Assembly: GCF_003020115.1 (NCBI RefSeq)
Contig: NZ_PYFX01000013.1
Span: forward strand, 81,814-145,813
DNA length: 64,000 nt
Source of the DNA: Bradyrhizobium sp. MOS002
Lineage (GTDB): Bacteria; Pseudomonadota; Alphaproteobacteria; Rhizobiales; Xanthobacteraceae
Direction: 5' to 3'
Shown here: positions 14,949-23,523 of the stretch, piece after piece
Numbering within the stretch: the stretch's first letter is position 1
Layout: the number at the start of each line of letters is the position of its first letter
The notes under the pieces: generated by a model
What the model saw: only the letters and a program-made list of their open reading frames with translations
What the model was told of the DNA's origin: nothing
Database searches by the model: none
Translations under genes and position numbers: made by a program

Positions 14949-17102
14949 TTGGCCAAACTGCCGCAACTGCCCGTCTATTATTATCTCGACCATTTCGCCG
15001 AAATGCTCGAGTTCGTGCAGCGAACGTACGAACTCGTGCTTGGCCCAGATCATCACGCTTTCATAGCGCGCTTCGAGGGCCTTTCGAGAGATGCCCGATG
15101 CCTGTTGATCCGCATGATCAACCGGAGTGGTGCGATATTCAATCGGTCCCTGTTCGAGTACCCCGAGATCGACGATATCGAGCAGGCGACGTCGGATCTG
15201 ATGATGGTCGGTCATGCCCGGGTGATCGGTGAAGTCGACTATGCCGGGTTCGTCGCGTGTCTTCCCAAGGATGTCCTCTTCACGGGGGCACAGGCGGCTG
15301 GGCGCAAAGACGTCCGCAAGTCTTGGGCCAAAGCCAAGTTCATCGACTATTATCTCGAGCAGATCCCCTTCTCGACGGCCGCGCAGCACTGCGGTGCCCG
15401 AAGATTCATCGCTCTCGACGGCACACCGCCCATCGAATTCCTGCTCTATCTGTACTTCGGCAAGACCGAGGTGAACCTCAAGAACTTCGCGCTGCGGGAC
15501 CTGGGTATCCTCCGCACCAATCGCGAGACCGCGTTCAGCGCACGCTTCACCGATGCCGAGGAGGCGTTTGCTTCGTTCCACTACAGCCAGATTCTTCACA
15601 GCCTTGAGCAAGGATCGGAGACTGCCCACAGGCGGGCCGCCATCGACGTGCTGTCCGGGCCTGCCTGCGAGACACAGTACGCCAAGGACCTCCGCAGCCG
15701 AGCGGCTCATCAGACCGGACTTTTCTTCGAGAAAGCGGGCGAGAGCGATCTTGCCCGTCAGCTCTACCGCGCGGGGTGCTCGCCGGACTGCAACGAGCGT
15801 CTGGTCCGCCTGCTTTACAACACCGGGGATCGCACCGGAGCCGAAGAGCTGCTGCAGCGGATGATCGATGATCCCGCCAGCGACGGGGAGCACGTTTTCG
15901 CAACGGACTTTTACGCTCGCAAGTTCGGAGGGAGGCGCACAGGCGTCTACACCGAACTGCTGCGGTCCGGGCGAACGATCACCGTCGACGATACCCATCG
16001 GGGCAATCCAGAAGCAGGCGTCGCCGGCGTTCTGCGGCGCGAGGGCACCAAGGTTTTCTTCACCGAGAATGTGCTGTGGCACACCCTGTTCGGCCTTCTC
16101 TTCTGGGACGAGCTCTTCGAGAGCACCCGGATGCCCAGCGGGTTCGACTGGCTACCCCATTGCCTGAAAGACCGCAGCTTCCGGCGGCTCTTCGCCGTGA
16201 CGATCGACGAGAAGCTGGCCGCCATTGCGTCCGGAGCTTCTCTTCCGTTGATCCTCCGCACCGTCGCAGCAAAATGGGGCCGCCCGAATGGGATCTTCAG
16301 TTGGGATCACGTGCAAGTGGAGGCGCTCCGCGCGCTGCTCGAAGGATTCGATCCAAGTGCCATAGCCAGCATCGTCCGCAGCATGTGCGACGATTTCCGC
16401 GGCATGCGGGACGGTTTCCCCGACCTGATGCTGGTGCAGGACGGTAAAGCGTCCTTCATGGAGGTCAAGGCCGAGGGGGACGTGATCCGTCGCAACCAGC
16501 TGACCCGTCTCCGCCAGCTCGACGCCGCCGGGATCATCGCCGAGATCGGTCGGGTGGATTATCGTTTCGATCCCGAGCAGGACTACGTGGTGGTCGATAT
16601 CGAGACGACCGGCTCCTGGTCGAATGGCGATCGCATCACCGAGATCGGCGCGGTGAAGGTTCGCAACCACTGTGTCGTCGACGAGTGGCATTCTCTCATC
16701 AATCCTCAGCGTTCCATTCCTGCAAAGATCGTTCAACTGACCGGCATCACGAACGAAATGGTTCGGGACGCACCTGTGTTCGCGGAGGTAGCGGGCCGAT
16801 TCATGGAGTTCATGGGGGACGGCATTTTCGTCGCCCATAATGTGAGCTTCGACTACGGTTTCATGACCTACGAATTCGAAAGGATCGCGCGGCGCTTCAG
16901 ATTTCCCAAGCTCTGCACGTGCGCCGGAATGCGACGGCGCTATCCGGGACACAAGTCCTACGGACTTGGGAAACTTTGCGAGATATATGGCATCTCGCTC
17001 GACAATCATCATCGAGCCTTATGCGATGCACGGGCTTCGGCGCAGCTGTTGAATCTCATCAACAAGAAGCGGAGCGAAGAGGGGTACCGCGAGGCAGCGT
17101 AG
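14949..17102 (+). CDS. FAN1-like VRR-NUC nuclease fused to DEDDh exonuclease
   Basis: The 717-residue protein joins two nucleases. Residues 1-360 are helical with possible TPR-like repeats (about 205-325), as in FAN1. Residues 365-540 carry the FAN1 signature TLFGLLFWDELF (379-390) with preceding Glu373, then the VRR-NUC active site GFPDLML (Asp492) and EVK (Glu505, Lys507). Residues 545-705 are a DnaQ-like 3'-5' exonuclease: VVVDIETTG (Asp550, Glu552), HNVSFDYGF (Asp635) and HRALCDA (His688, Asp693). All catalytic residues of both domains are present. FAN1 nucleases cut at interstrand crosslinks, so repair of crosslinks or damaged forks is likely. The start is TTG 14949; ATG 15003 is an alternative. 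Confidence 0.88.
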   Translation: MAKLPQLPVYYYLDHFAEMLEFVQRTYELVLGPDHHAFIARFEGLSRDARCLLIRMINRSGAIFNRSLFEYPEIDDIEQATSDLMMVGHARVIGEVDYAGFVACLPKDVLFTGAQAAGRKDVRKSWAKAKFIDYYLEQIPFSTAAQHCGARRFIALDGTPPIEFLLYLYFGKTEVNLKNFALRDLGILRTNRETAFSARFTDAEEAFASFHYSQILHSLEQGSETAHRRAAIDVLSGPACETQYAKDLRSRAAHQTGLFFEKAGESDLARQLYRAGCSPDCNERLVRLLYNTGDRTGAEELLQRMIDDPASDGEHVFATDFYARKFGGRRTGVYTELLRSGRTITVDDTHRGNPEAGVAGVLRREGTKVFFTENVLWHTLFGLLFWDELFESTRMPSGFDWLPHCLKDRSFRRLFAVTIDEKLAAIASGASLPLILRTVAAKWGRPNGIFSWDHVQVEALRALLEGFDPSAIASIVRSMCDDFRGMRDGFPDLMLVQDGKASFMEVKAEGDVIRRNQLTRLRQLDAAGIIAEIGRVDYRFDPEQDYVVVDIETTGSWSNGDRITEIGAVKVRNHCVVDEWHSLINPQRSIPAKIVQLTGITNEMVRDAPVFAEVAGRFMEFMGDGIFVAHNVSFDYGFMTYEFERIARRFRFPKLCTCAGMRRRYPGHKSYGLGKLCEIYGISLDNHHRALCDARASAQLLNLINKKRSEEGYREAA

Positions 17103-17275
17103 CAATTCATAACCGAGCAGTTGCCTGGACTGCGGCCGCCTCTGAGAATTCTAAAGCTTCGGGCCGAGTTCCACTGCGATCACGTTATTTCGGATAAACG
17201 AAATATCACTTGCGCCGTCGGGCAAAACAGTGGTTCATAAGGCGCTGGTCCTACCAAGACGAAGGAGCCAGCCCG

Positions 17276-17500
17276 ATGGCAAATGAGGTCGAGACGTCCT
17301 CGGAACTGTCCAAGATTGCAAAATTGAATGGTGACTTCCGAAGGAACTACGGCACGCTCATCGGAGCGGTTTTGTATCTCCGCACCGTGAGCGCCGCCCG
17401 CCGAAGCCCTTGGCTTTGGGCCGGCCTGATTTCGATCGCTCTTTCGACGGTACTGAGCTGGTTGGGGCGGCACGGTTGGTTTTTGCCAGCGTTGCCTTGA
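17276..17500 (+). CDS. Small putative membrane protein
   Basis: The 74-residue protein MANEVETSSELSKIAKLNGD has a charged front half and one hydrophobic segment (SPWLWAGLISIALSTVLSWL). A GAAGGAGCC ribosome site precedes the ATG. Its second half lies antisense to the recombinase gene end for about 143 bases, so only one of the two 3' ends may be functional. Function unknown. Confidence 0.4.
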   Translation: MANEVETSSELSKIAKLNGDFRRNYGTLIGAVLYLRTVSAARRSPWLWAGLISIALSTVLSWLGRHGWFLPALP

Positions 17501-19049
17501 TGGCGCCGAACAATGCCCCCTTTTCCTCGTAAAGCGCGCCCTGGCGTCGACGAAGAGAATCAGATGAGAGCCAGACGTAGCGTCCTGACCTCAAGGGGGC
17601 AGGTAACAGCACGTAGTCCTCGATCTCCCGATTCGCCGCATCCAACCGCATCACGGCAAGCAGGCCCGATGAGATCTGCCTACGGTAGGCTTTCCATTGC
17701 GCCGCGTGGTCCTTTCCACGATGCGCCAGTCGTCGCGCGACGAGAAACGAAACCACGCGCGCACCTCCGACATCAAGCCCTATGCCGTCCGGAACAAGAT
17801 CAGCCTGGAGGCCAAGTTCCGTTCGCAGCGACGCCGCGAGTTCGGTCGCATGCCTCGATTGTTCGGCGGCCCAAAAATCCCGGGTATCGATCCAGTCGCA
17901 GTCGCGGGGCGACACATATCCGATCAGCGCATAGGCCTTCCGCAGCGAACCAAAGTGCTTCACGTACGAGGAGACGTGATTGAGACCCAGCGTCGTATTG
18001 ATGATGTGCGAGTTGAGTTTACCCCGCCGGCGGAGCGTGAGACGAAGGCGCAGCAGCATCTCTTCTTCCGGAATCTCCACGCGGCGCTCGGCCAGCAGCT
18101 TCTGCGCGCGAGCGAAGATGCCTTGGTCCACGATAGGCTCGATCGCCGCAGCGCCCCGGACCCAAGCGTTATCCGGATTCTTGACCAGCTTCTGGCCCAA
18201 GCGTCTTGAAGTGCGATTGTAGACGGTCTTGCCGATGTAGTTCTCGTTCCCGAGAATGGTGGGTATCATGCCGTCGGTCCAGGGCCGACCGTTGTGATTG
18301 GCGATGCCCGCGTCGTTCAGTTGGCGACTGATGTCGCTGTAGGATTGCCGGCAGTTGACGAACTGATCGAAAATTTCCCGGATCACAGCGGCCTCTTCGG
18401 CTGAGCCGTGCTGCAGCCGAACGCGATCCGATTGCAGAGCCTTGAACTGCCCCTTTGCGAGAAGGGCCTTCGGATGCTCGCTTTCGTCGACCATCAAGCG
18501 TCGGAGGCCGTAGCCTACGGGAGCGCCAACGCGATATCCAAGGCTTGCGACCCGACAGTGTCCGGCGTGCACCTTTACGGAGAGCTCCCGGCTCCACTCG
18601 GCGGCCATGCCGCGCTTCAGGCTTTTCGCGATGCCGGAAACAAAGGTGCCGTCGTTCTTGAATATCTCCGCGCAGTATTCGACCTGGACGCCGTTCCGCT
18701 TGCACAGGAATTCGTAGTAGGCACTCTCGTCGACATCCTGGAACCGGCCCCAGCGACTGACGTCGTAGACGAGAATGTGGTAGAAGTCGGCTCGGCCCGA
18801 CTGAACATCTTCGATCAGTTCGATGAGACCTGGACGCCCCTTGATCCGGAGGCCGCTGCGGCCCTCGTCGCGATAGGTGCGCACAATCGTGAGCGTGTTC
18901 GTCTCGGCATAGGCGGCGATGGCCGCTATCTGATTCGCGATCGAGTAGCGCTGGAGCTCTCTCGACATTCGAACGTACTGCGCAGCACCGCGCGCCCGGG
19001 TCCGCCTCGCCAAGCTTGTCCCTTTCGGAACAACGAGCCAGTTACCCAT
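17358..19049 (-). CDS. Large serine recombinase
   Basis: The 563-residue site-specific recombinase has a catalytic domain from about residue 24 with AAQYVRMSRE (nucleophile Ser29). TYRDEGRSGLRIKGRPGL, VYDVSRWGRF and the helix-E region RELSVKVHAG follow. A recombinase domain with YIGKTVYNR and a variable carboxyl part come next; no clear Cys zinc ribbon is seen. The ATG at 19049 follows AGGAGGGGTGC. Such enzymes integrate and excise phages, ICEs or islands, but the usual phage or conjugation partners are absent here. The last 60 residues are basic and overlap an antisense frame. Confidence 0.88.
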   Translation of the reverse strand: MGNWLVVPKGTSLARRTRARGAAQYVRMSRELQRYSIANQIAAIAAYAETNTLTIVRTYRDEGRSGLRIKGRPGLIELIEDVQSGRADFYHILVYDVSRWGRFQDVDESAYYEFLCKRNGVQVEYCAEIFKNDGTFVSGIAKSLKRGMAAEWSRELSVKVHAGHCRVASLGYRVGAPVGYGLRRLMVDESEHPKALLAKGQFKALQSDRVRLQHGSAEEAAVIREIFDQFVNCRQSYSDISRQLNDAGIANHNGRPWTDGMIPTILGNENYIGKTVYNRTSRRLGQKLVKNPDNAWVRGAAAIEPIVDQGIFARAQKLLAERRVEIPEEEMLLRLRLTLRRRGKLNSHIINTTLGLNHVSSYVKHFGSLRKAYALIGYVSPRDCDWIDTRDFWAAEQSRHATELAASLRTELGLQADLVPDGIGLDVGGARVVSFLVARRLAHRGKDHAAQWKAYRRQISSGLLAVMRLDAANREIEDYVLLPAPLRSGRYVWLSSDSLRRRQGALYEEKGALFGAIKATLAKTNRAAPTSSVPSKERSKSGRPKAKGFGGRRSRCGDTKPLR

Positions 19050-19249
19050 GCACCCCTCCTGCCACTTCGGAGGTACCCGCGAATGCAAATACACCTTCCG
19101 CGGTCGGGATGGCAATGCCGAACAGCCTGCAGGGCACCGCGGAACACGGGGATAAACCTCAACCCTGCCGATTGCGAATCCCTGCTGCGTGCTAACCGCC
19201 CGGAACGAGAAGACGGGCGAAAGGATTCGTCCGGCGGGAGTTGATCTCA

Positions 19250-19513
19250 ATGCTGATGACGAAGGAAAGACGGCCGGCGATCCGAACGCTGCGCGGATGG
19301 GCGCTCAGCGTGCTGCATGGGGCGGGCGCCATCCACGAATGCGAGGAGCATGGTTGGGCGAAGGACCGCGCCGACCCTCACGCCCGCGAGCACGCCTTGG
19401 ATATCGCCAGGCAGGAGCCGCCGGACAGCTTGTCTCCGGATCAGGCTGTCGCCGAGCTGCGCGGAATGCTGGATTCGATCGGCGACACCTGCCCTGAATG
19501 CCCGCCCGACTGA
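19250..19513 (+). CDS. Conserved small protein of unknown function
   Basis: The 87-residue soluble protein has GWALSVLHGAGAIHECEEHGW and a carboxyl end GDTCPECPPD with a CxxC pair. It is helical and acidic overall. The pattern recalls small hypothetical proteins frequent in Bradyrhizobium. An upstream in-frame start at 19241 is possible. It is divergent from the recombinase gene, with 200 bases between. No function assigned. Confidence 0.65.
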   Translation: MLMTKERRPAIRTLRGWALSVLHGAGAIHECEEHGWAKDRADPHAREHALDIARQEPPDSLSPDQAVAELRGMLDSIGDTCPECPPD

Positions 19514-19625
19514 ACCGCACGGACGAATCACGGCCCGATCCCGCCGTGCTCAAGCTCTACTGGGTCGCTAACTTTGTTGATCTCCGGCTGCAGCGGCCTC
19601 ACCCGAGCGCGAACTGAAGTCTCGA

Positions 19626-20327
19626 TCAGATCCTGTGCAGGAGCTTCATCTCGGCCGCCAGCTGGAAACTTCGTTTTCCGGCCAGCGCCGTCGCCTCCCA
19701 AATCGCGCCGTTGGCCCCGCAGCTGCCCGAAAAGCCAATGCCCACTTCGTACCCGCCGAAGATCGCGTCGCGAGCCGCCGTGTGTTCCTGGTTGACGATT
19801 TCACCGCGCCAGCGGTTATCCGCAGAGGAGTAAGAGCCGAGATAGTAGAAGAAGGCGTCTCCGCCCAGCATGCGGCCTTCCTCCAGCAGCATCACACCGG
19901 TCAGTCCGCCGTCAATCCCATCGAGCGCGCGGATGCGCAGCCCGTAAAGGCCATTCGGGATGCCGCCGTTGCCGACCTTTCCTGGCGGCGGCAATGACTC
20001 CTCATCCAAGCTGGTCATCACGGCATGCATCACTTGATCTGGGAGCCGGACCGGAGAGGCGTCGAAGTGGTAGGAATCGCCAACCGCGCGGCCGCGCAGG
20101 ATCAGCTCGTCATCGTCCGCACCATAGAGCTGCCGCACCTCGGGATTCATGGCATGGCGCTGTCCGGCGACGCGACCGACGATCACGCCGTCGATCTCTT
20201 CGTAGCTTCCGACGTGGGCGAAAGCCGAGTTTCCCCCCAGCATACGGCCACCGCGCACATGCATGACGCTACGGTTCAGCACGGGGCCAGCGCGATACTC
20301 GCATTTGTACAACCCGTCGAACAACAC
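19626..20327 (-). CDS. Protein with two GrlR-like domains
   Basis: The 233-residue protein contains two copies of one beta-rich unit. The first copy reads GLYKCEYRAG ... HVRGGRMLGGNSAFAHVGSYE, about residues 5-65. The second reads GLYGLRIRAL ... LEEGRMLGGDAFFYYLGSYS, about residues 127-185. RMLGG-F--GSY is the core of the GrlR family, known as a repressor partner of the type III secretion regulator GrlA in enteric pathogens. No secretion genes are present, so the role here is unknown. The start is GTG at 20327. Confidence 0.7.
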   Translation of the reverse strand: MLFDGLYKCEYRAGPVLNRSVMHVRGGRMLGGNSAFAHVGSYEEIDGVIVGRVAGQRHAMNPEVRQLYGADDDELILRGRAVGDSYHFDASPVRLPDQVMHAVMTSLDEESLPPPGKVGNGGIPNGLYGLRIRALDGIDGGLTGVMLLEEGRMLGGDAFFYYLGSYSSADNRWRGEIVNQEHTAARDAIFGGYEVGIGFSGSCGANGAIWEATALAGKRSFQLAAEMKLLHRI

Positions 20328-20452
20328 CCTACCCTCGCTACGCGTAGCGTATTATAGCCGGTCAGATGGTACGCGGAAAGGCGACTCGGTAAATCAAGAG
20401 TAAGCCGCCGCCTCGAGGCTCGCGTCTGATCATGACCTTCCGCCATGGGGGC

Positions 20453-21115
20453 TCATCTTGCGAGGAGCGAATCCCCGAAGCAGGCAAGCAGGGCGGCCGG
20501 GCCGGGGTATACCTGGACGCATCCAGCCTGCCTCAGCGAACTCTCTGTGAAGCCGCCGCACAGCACGCCGACGATCGCGATCTTCGCTTTGCTTGCTGCT
20601 TCGGCGTCGTATGGCGTGTCACCGATCGCCACCGCATCGTGGCCTTCGACCCCAAGCTTCTTCAGGACCGCTTCGAAGATGTCGGGAGCCGGCTTCGATT
20701 CCTCGACGTCGTCCGACGAGGTCGTCACGTCGACCAGGTCGCCGATGCCCGCGATCTCTAGATATTTGGAAAGTTCATCCTTCTTGGCGGAGGAGGCGAC
20801 GGCAATCCGGACGCCGGCATCCCTCACGCGCCGCAACAGATCGGGGACCGCCGAAAATGGGCGAACCAGCGGCAGATACTGGGACTTGAAGTGGTTGCTG
20901 CGCCATTCCTCCATCTCCTTGCCGTGGTCCCGCTGGGCTTCTTCGGACAGGAAGTGCGGAACCAGCTTGTCGCCCCCCTTGCCAATCTGGCCTCTCGCCT
21001 GCTTGAAGGTGACATCGTGGCCGAATTTCACCATCGCTTCGTGCCAGGCGAGGGCGTGGAGATCGACCGAATCCAAGAGCGTCCCATCCACGTCGAAAAT
21101 TGCAGCTTTGGTCAA
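20453..21115 (-). CDS. HAD family hydrolase (phosphoglycolate phosphatase-like)
   Basis: The 220-residue HAD phosphatase has motif I IFDVDGTLLDS at its start (nucleophile and acid Asp), motif II VASSAKK, motif III Lys in EESKPAPDIF and motif IV IGDTPYDAEAA. The start is TTG 21115, one base past the stop of the preceding gene, because sequence further upstream belongs to that gene in another frame. A beta-phosphoglucomutase-like cap lies between motifs I and II. Substrate unknown. It is coupled to the gene at 21117-21452. Confidence 0.88.
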   Translation of the reverse strand: MTKAAIFDVDGTLLDSVDLHALAWHEAMVKFGHDVTFKQARGQIGKGGDKLVPHFLSEEAQRDHGKEMEEWRSNHFKSQYLPLVRPFSAVPDLLRRVRDAGVRIAVASSAKKDELSKYLEIAGIGDLVDVTTSSDDVEESKPAPDIFEAVLKKLGVEGHDAVAIGDTPYDAEAASKAKIAIVGVLCGGFTESSLRQAGCVQVYPGPAALLACFGDSLLAR

Positions 21116-21116
21116 T

Positions 21117-21452
21117 TCAGGATCCTCCCGAGCGTGAGCGACGGATCTTCGCGTACCAATCGGCGTAGGTCGTGTTCTTGGCCATGTGCCGGTTGAGATC
21201 CGGTGCGCCGTCTTCCCACCAGACGGGGCCTCTCTCACCGAGCTCGCGTTTTGCCTTGTCCACTGCCTTATGCGCAGCGGCCTCCGCCTCGGGGTCTGCG
21301 TTCCGCTTGGCGTCGCGGACCGCGCGACGGGCCTTCATCAGATGGCCGACGAGACCGGTCCGCTCCGCTTCACCGAGGGCAGGGTTGGCCATGCGCCACA
21401 ACCTGCCACGGACGACGAAGTAGCGACCGTCGGGCGTCACCGGATACTTCAC
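21117..21452 (-). CDS. Conserved protein of unknown function
   Basis: The 111-residue protein has MKYPVTPDGRYFVVRGRLWR at its start, a charged central helix (about 38-75) and ERGPVWWEDGAPDLNRHMAKNTTYADWY near the end. From memory, this type sits beside ku or ligD genes in rhizobia, here directly behind the broken ku and before the HAD gene in the same direction. No catalytic motif is visible. Confidence 0.7.
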   Translation of the reverse strand: MKYPVTPDGRYFVVRGRLWRMANPALGEAERTGLVGHLMKARRAVRDAKRNADPEAEAAAHKAVDKAKRELGERGPVWWEDGAPDLNRHMAKNTTYADWYAKIRRSRSGGS

Positions 21453-21457
21453 GTTAC

Positions 21458-22387
21458 TCAGGCCGACTTGCGCCGCGCCCCTGATGCCGGCTTCTTCGCC
21501 GCCGCTTCCTTAGCCGGCTTCTTACCGGCAATCGGCATCAGCATCTCTTTCTGAGCCGCCGCAGCTTTCTTCGTCTTCTTGGCAGGCTTTTTCGGAGCCT
21601 CGGTCTTGGCTGCTGCGCCGCCGACGCTCTTGCGTAGCGCGTCCATCAGATCGACGACGTTCTCGCCGCGCTGGCGCTCCTTCAGCGTAATCGGCTTGCC
21701 GGCACGCTTCTGGTTGATGAGATCGACCAGGGCGGTTTCGTACTGGTCTTCGAACTTGTTGGGTTCGAAATTGCCGGCCTTCTGCTCGACGATATGCCGG
21801 GCGAGATCGAGCATGTCCTTAGTGACTTTGACGTCCTGGATCTCGTCGAACTATTCGGCCGGATCGCGGACTTCGTACGGGTAGCGCAGCAGCGTTCCCA
21901 TAAGCCCCTTGTCGAGCGGCTCCAGCGCGACGATGTGCTCGCGGTTGGTCAACACCACGCGCCCGATCGCGACCTTGTCCATCTCGCGGATCGTCTCCCG
22001 GATCACCGCGAAGGCATCGTGACCGACCTTGCCGTCTGGACGCAGGTAGTAGGGGCGGATCAGGTAGCGCGGATCGATGTCGCTTCGATCGACGAACTCG
22101 TCGATCTCGATGGTCCGGGTCGATTCCAGCGCGACGTTCTCTAGCTCCTCCTTGGTGACCTCGATGAACGTATCGGTGTCGACCTTGTAGCCCTTGACGA
22201 TGTCCTCGTTGGGCACCTCGTCGCCCGTGTCGGCGTCGACCTTGAGATACTTGATGCGGTGGCCGGTCTGCCGGTTGAGCTGGTTGAACGAGATCTTCTC
22301 GCTCTCCGACGTCGCCGGGTAGAGCGCCACGGGGCACGTCACGAGCGAGAGACGCAGAAATCCCTTCCAGTTTGCGCGGGGGGCCAT
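21458..22387 (-). pseudogene. ku: Ku protein interrupted by an in-frame stop
   Basis: Bacterial Ku rings bind DNA ends and recruit LigD for nonhomologous end joining. From ATG 22387 the frame reads MAPRANWKGFLRLSLVTCPV and the Ku core, ending at codon 179 (TAG, 21851-21853) after YEVRDPAE. The same frame then continues FDEIQDVKVTKDMLDLARHI and a Lys/Ala-rich tail typical of rhizobial Ku to 21458. In homologs a Tyr (TAC/TAT) precedes FDEI, so a single base change made the stop. No other lesion is visible. No ligD lies in the window. Recent inactivation is likely unless the stop is suppressed or is a sequencing error. Confidence 0.88.
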
Positions 22388-22557
22388 GGGTACGCAACGC
22401 TCCAGGTACGAGGACTCAGACTCAAGACGAACAGGCTCGGCCGGTTCCGACAAGCCGTCCGCCTGTCCCCAAGATTCATCCAAAGGCCGTCGTTGCACCA
22501 CGGGAATTTGGGAGAGCGCCTCTTGACTTTCTGAGAACGGATCAGGAACATATTCGG

Positions 22558-22821
22558 ATGAGCGTTACGTTGGAGCTGGCCGGACCGGCCCCCGGCGATG
22601 CCGCCGCCGACCAGGCGATCGCGGCGTGCGGCGGCGACGCCCGGGAGGCGTGCCTGAGCGCGAACGCCGCGGTCATGCGGGCTGAGGCGTTCTCCCGCAT
22701 TGCGGGCCATGCCGGTGCCATCGCGTTCTCGCGGACCGGAGATCCTTCCAGCGGCGACTTCAGCGACGCCAAGCTGATCCGGAAGTTCGGCGACGTACCG
22801 GAAGATCTCAGCGCCCTTTGA
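22558..22821 (+). CDS. Small protein of a Bradyrhizobium-type hypothetical family
   Basis: The 87-residue protein MSVTLELAGPAPGDAAADQ contains ADQAIAACGGDAREA and SRTGDPSSGDFSDAKLIRKFGDVP. Both stretches resemble small proteins I associate with Bradyrhizobium genomes. It is divergent from ku with a 170-base spacer. A decayed relative of its first half is present at about 30047-30180. Function unknown. Confidence 0.6.
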   Translation: MSVTLELAGPAPGDAAADQAIAACGGDAREACLSANAAVMRAEAFSRIAGHAGAIAFSRTGDPSSGDFSDAKLIRKFGDVPEDLSAL

Positions 22822-22937
22822 AACTCCACTCGGTCCGGAACGAGATAGCCCGCACACGCAGGCAGATCCCCGCCCAAGAGCGCGAAATCAGATGCTGCAG
22901 CGGGCCGGCGTCGCACGGGGCTGCCCTCAGACAAGAC

Positions 22938-23498
22938 CTACGATTTGGCGTTGGAGGCGACCCATGTCGCGTAGGCGTTCATGAAATTCTGCAGGAACTT
23001 CCCGGTATCGGGATTGCTCAGCTTGCCTTGCTGATCGAACAGCTTGTCGGCGAGACCGAGGTACGCTTCGGGCTGCTGCATAGCCGGGATGTTCAGAAAC
23101 ACGAACGTCTGCCGCAAGTGATGATTGGCGCCGAAGCCTCCTATCGCGCTCGGCGACGCGCTGACGACCGCGCCGGGTTTGCCGTTCCACACGCTCTTCC
23201 CATAAGGTCTGGACCCGACGTCCAAGGCGTTCTTGAGAGCAGCCGGAATGGAGCGATTGTACTCGGGCGTCACGAACAGGACCGCGTTGCAACCCGCGAT
23301 GCGCTCGCGGAACGCCGTCCACTCGGCCGACGGCTGGTCGTCGAGATCCTGATTGTAAAGCTGTAGTTGCCCGATTTCGACGATGCCTAGCTTCAGCTCC
23401 GCGGGCGCCAGTTCGATGAGCGTGTTCGCGACCATGCGATTGATCGACCCCTTGCGCAGGCTGCCCACGATTACGGCTACGTCGATCGTCTTGGTCAT
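22938..23498 (-). CDS. NAD(P)H-dependent FMN reductase
   Basis: The 186-residue flavodoxin-like reductase has the FMN phosphate loop GSLRKGSINRM (about 12-22), TPEYNRSIPAALKNALD (about 77-93), the flavin-binding family signature, and SPSAIGGFGA. Members such as ChrR or YieF reduce quinones, chromate or azo dyes. The start at 23498 (MTKTIDV) has upstream GGAGAGACAG. A truncated dioxygenase gene lies 25 bases upstream on the same strand. Confidence 0.9.
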   Translation of the reverse strand: MTKTIDVAVIVGSLRKGSINRMVANTLIELAPAELKLGIVEIGQLQLYNQDLDDQPSAEWTAFRERIAGCNAVLFVTPEYNRSIPAALKNALDVGSRPYGKSVWNGKPGAVVSASPSAIGGFGANHHLRQTFVFLNIPAMQQPEAYLGLADKLFDQQGKLSNPDTGKFLQNFMNAYATWVASNAKS

Positions 23499-23523
23499 CG
23501 CTGTCTCTCCGGTTTCGTGGCCG

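Noticed and set aside
3531..19049. tRNA-Ser and the serine recombinase as two parts of one integrated island
   Set aside because: Serine recombinases rarely use tRNA 3' ends, no repeat of the tRNA end was found elsewhere in the window, and the Liv operon between them looks ordinary.
22388..22557. Stress sigma-factor (EcfG-type GGAAC-N16/17-CGTT) promoter before ku
   Set aside because: GGAAC occurs near 22440, but no CGTT lies at the required spacing.
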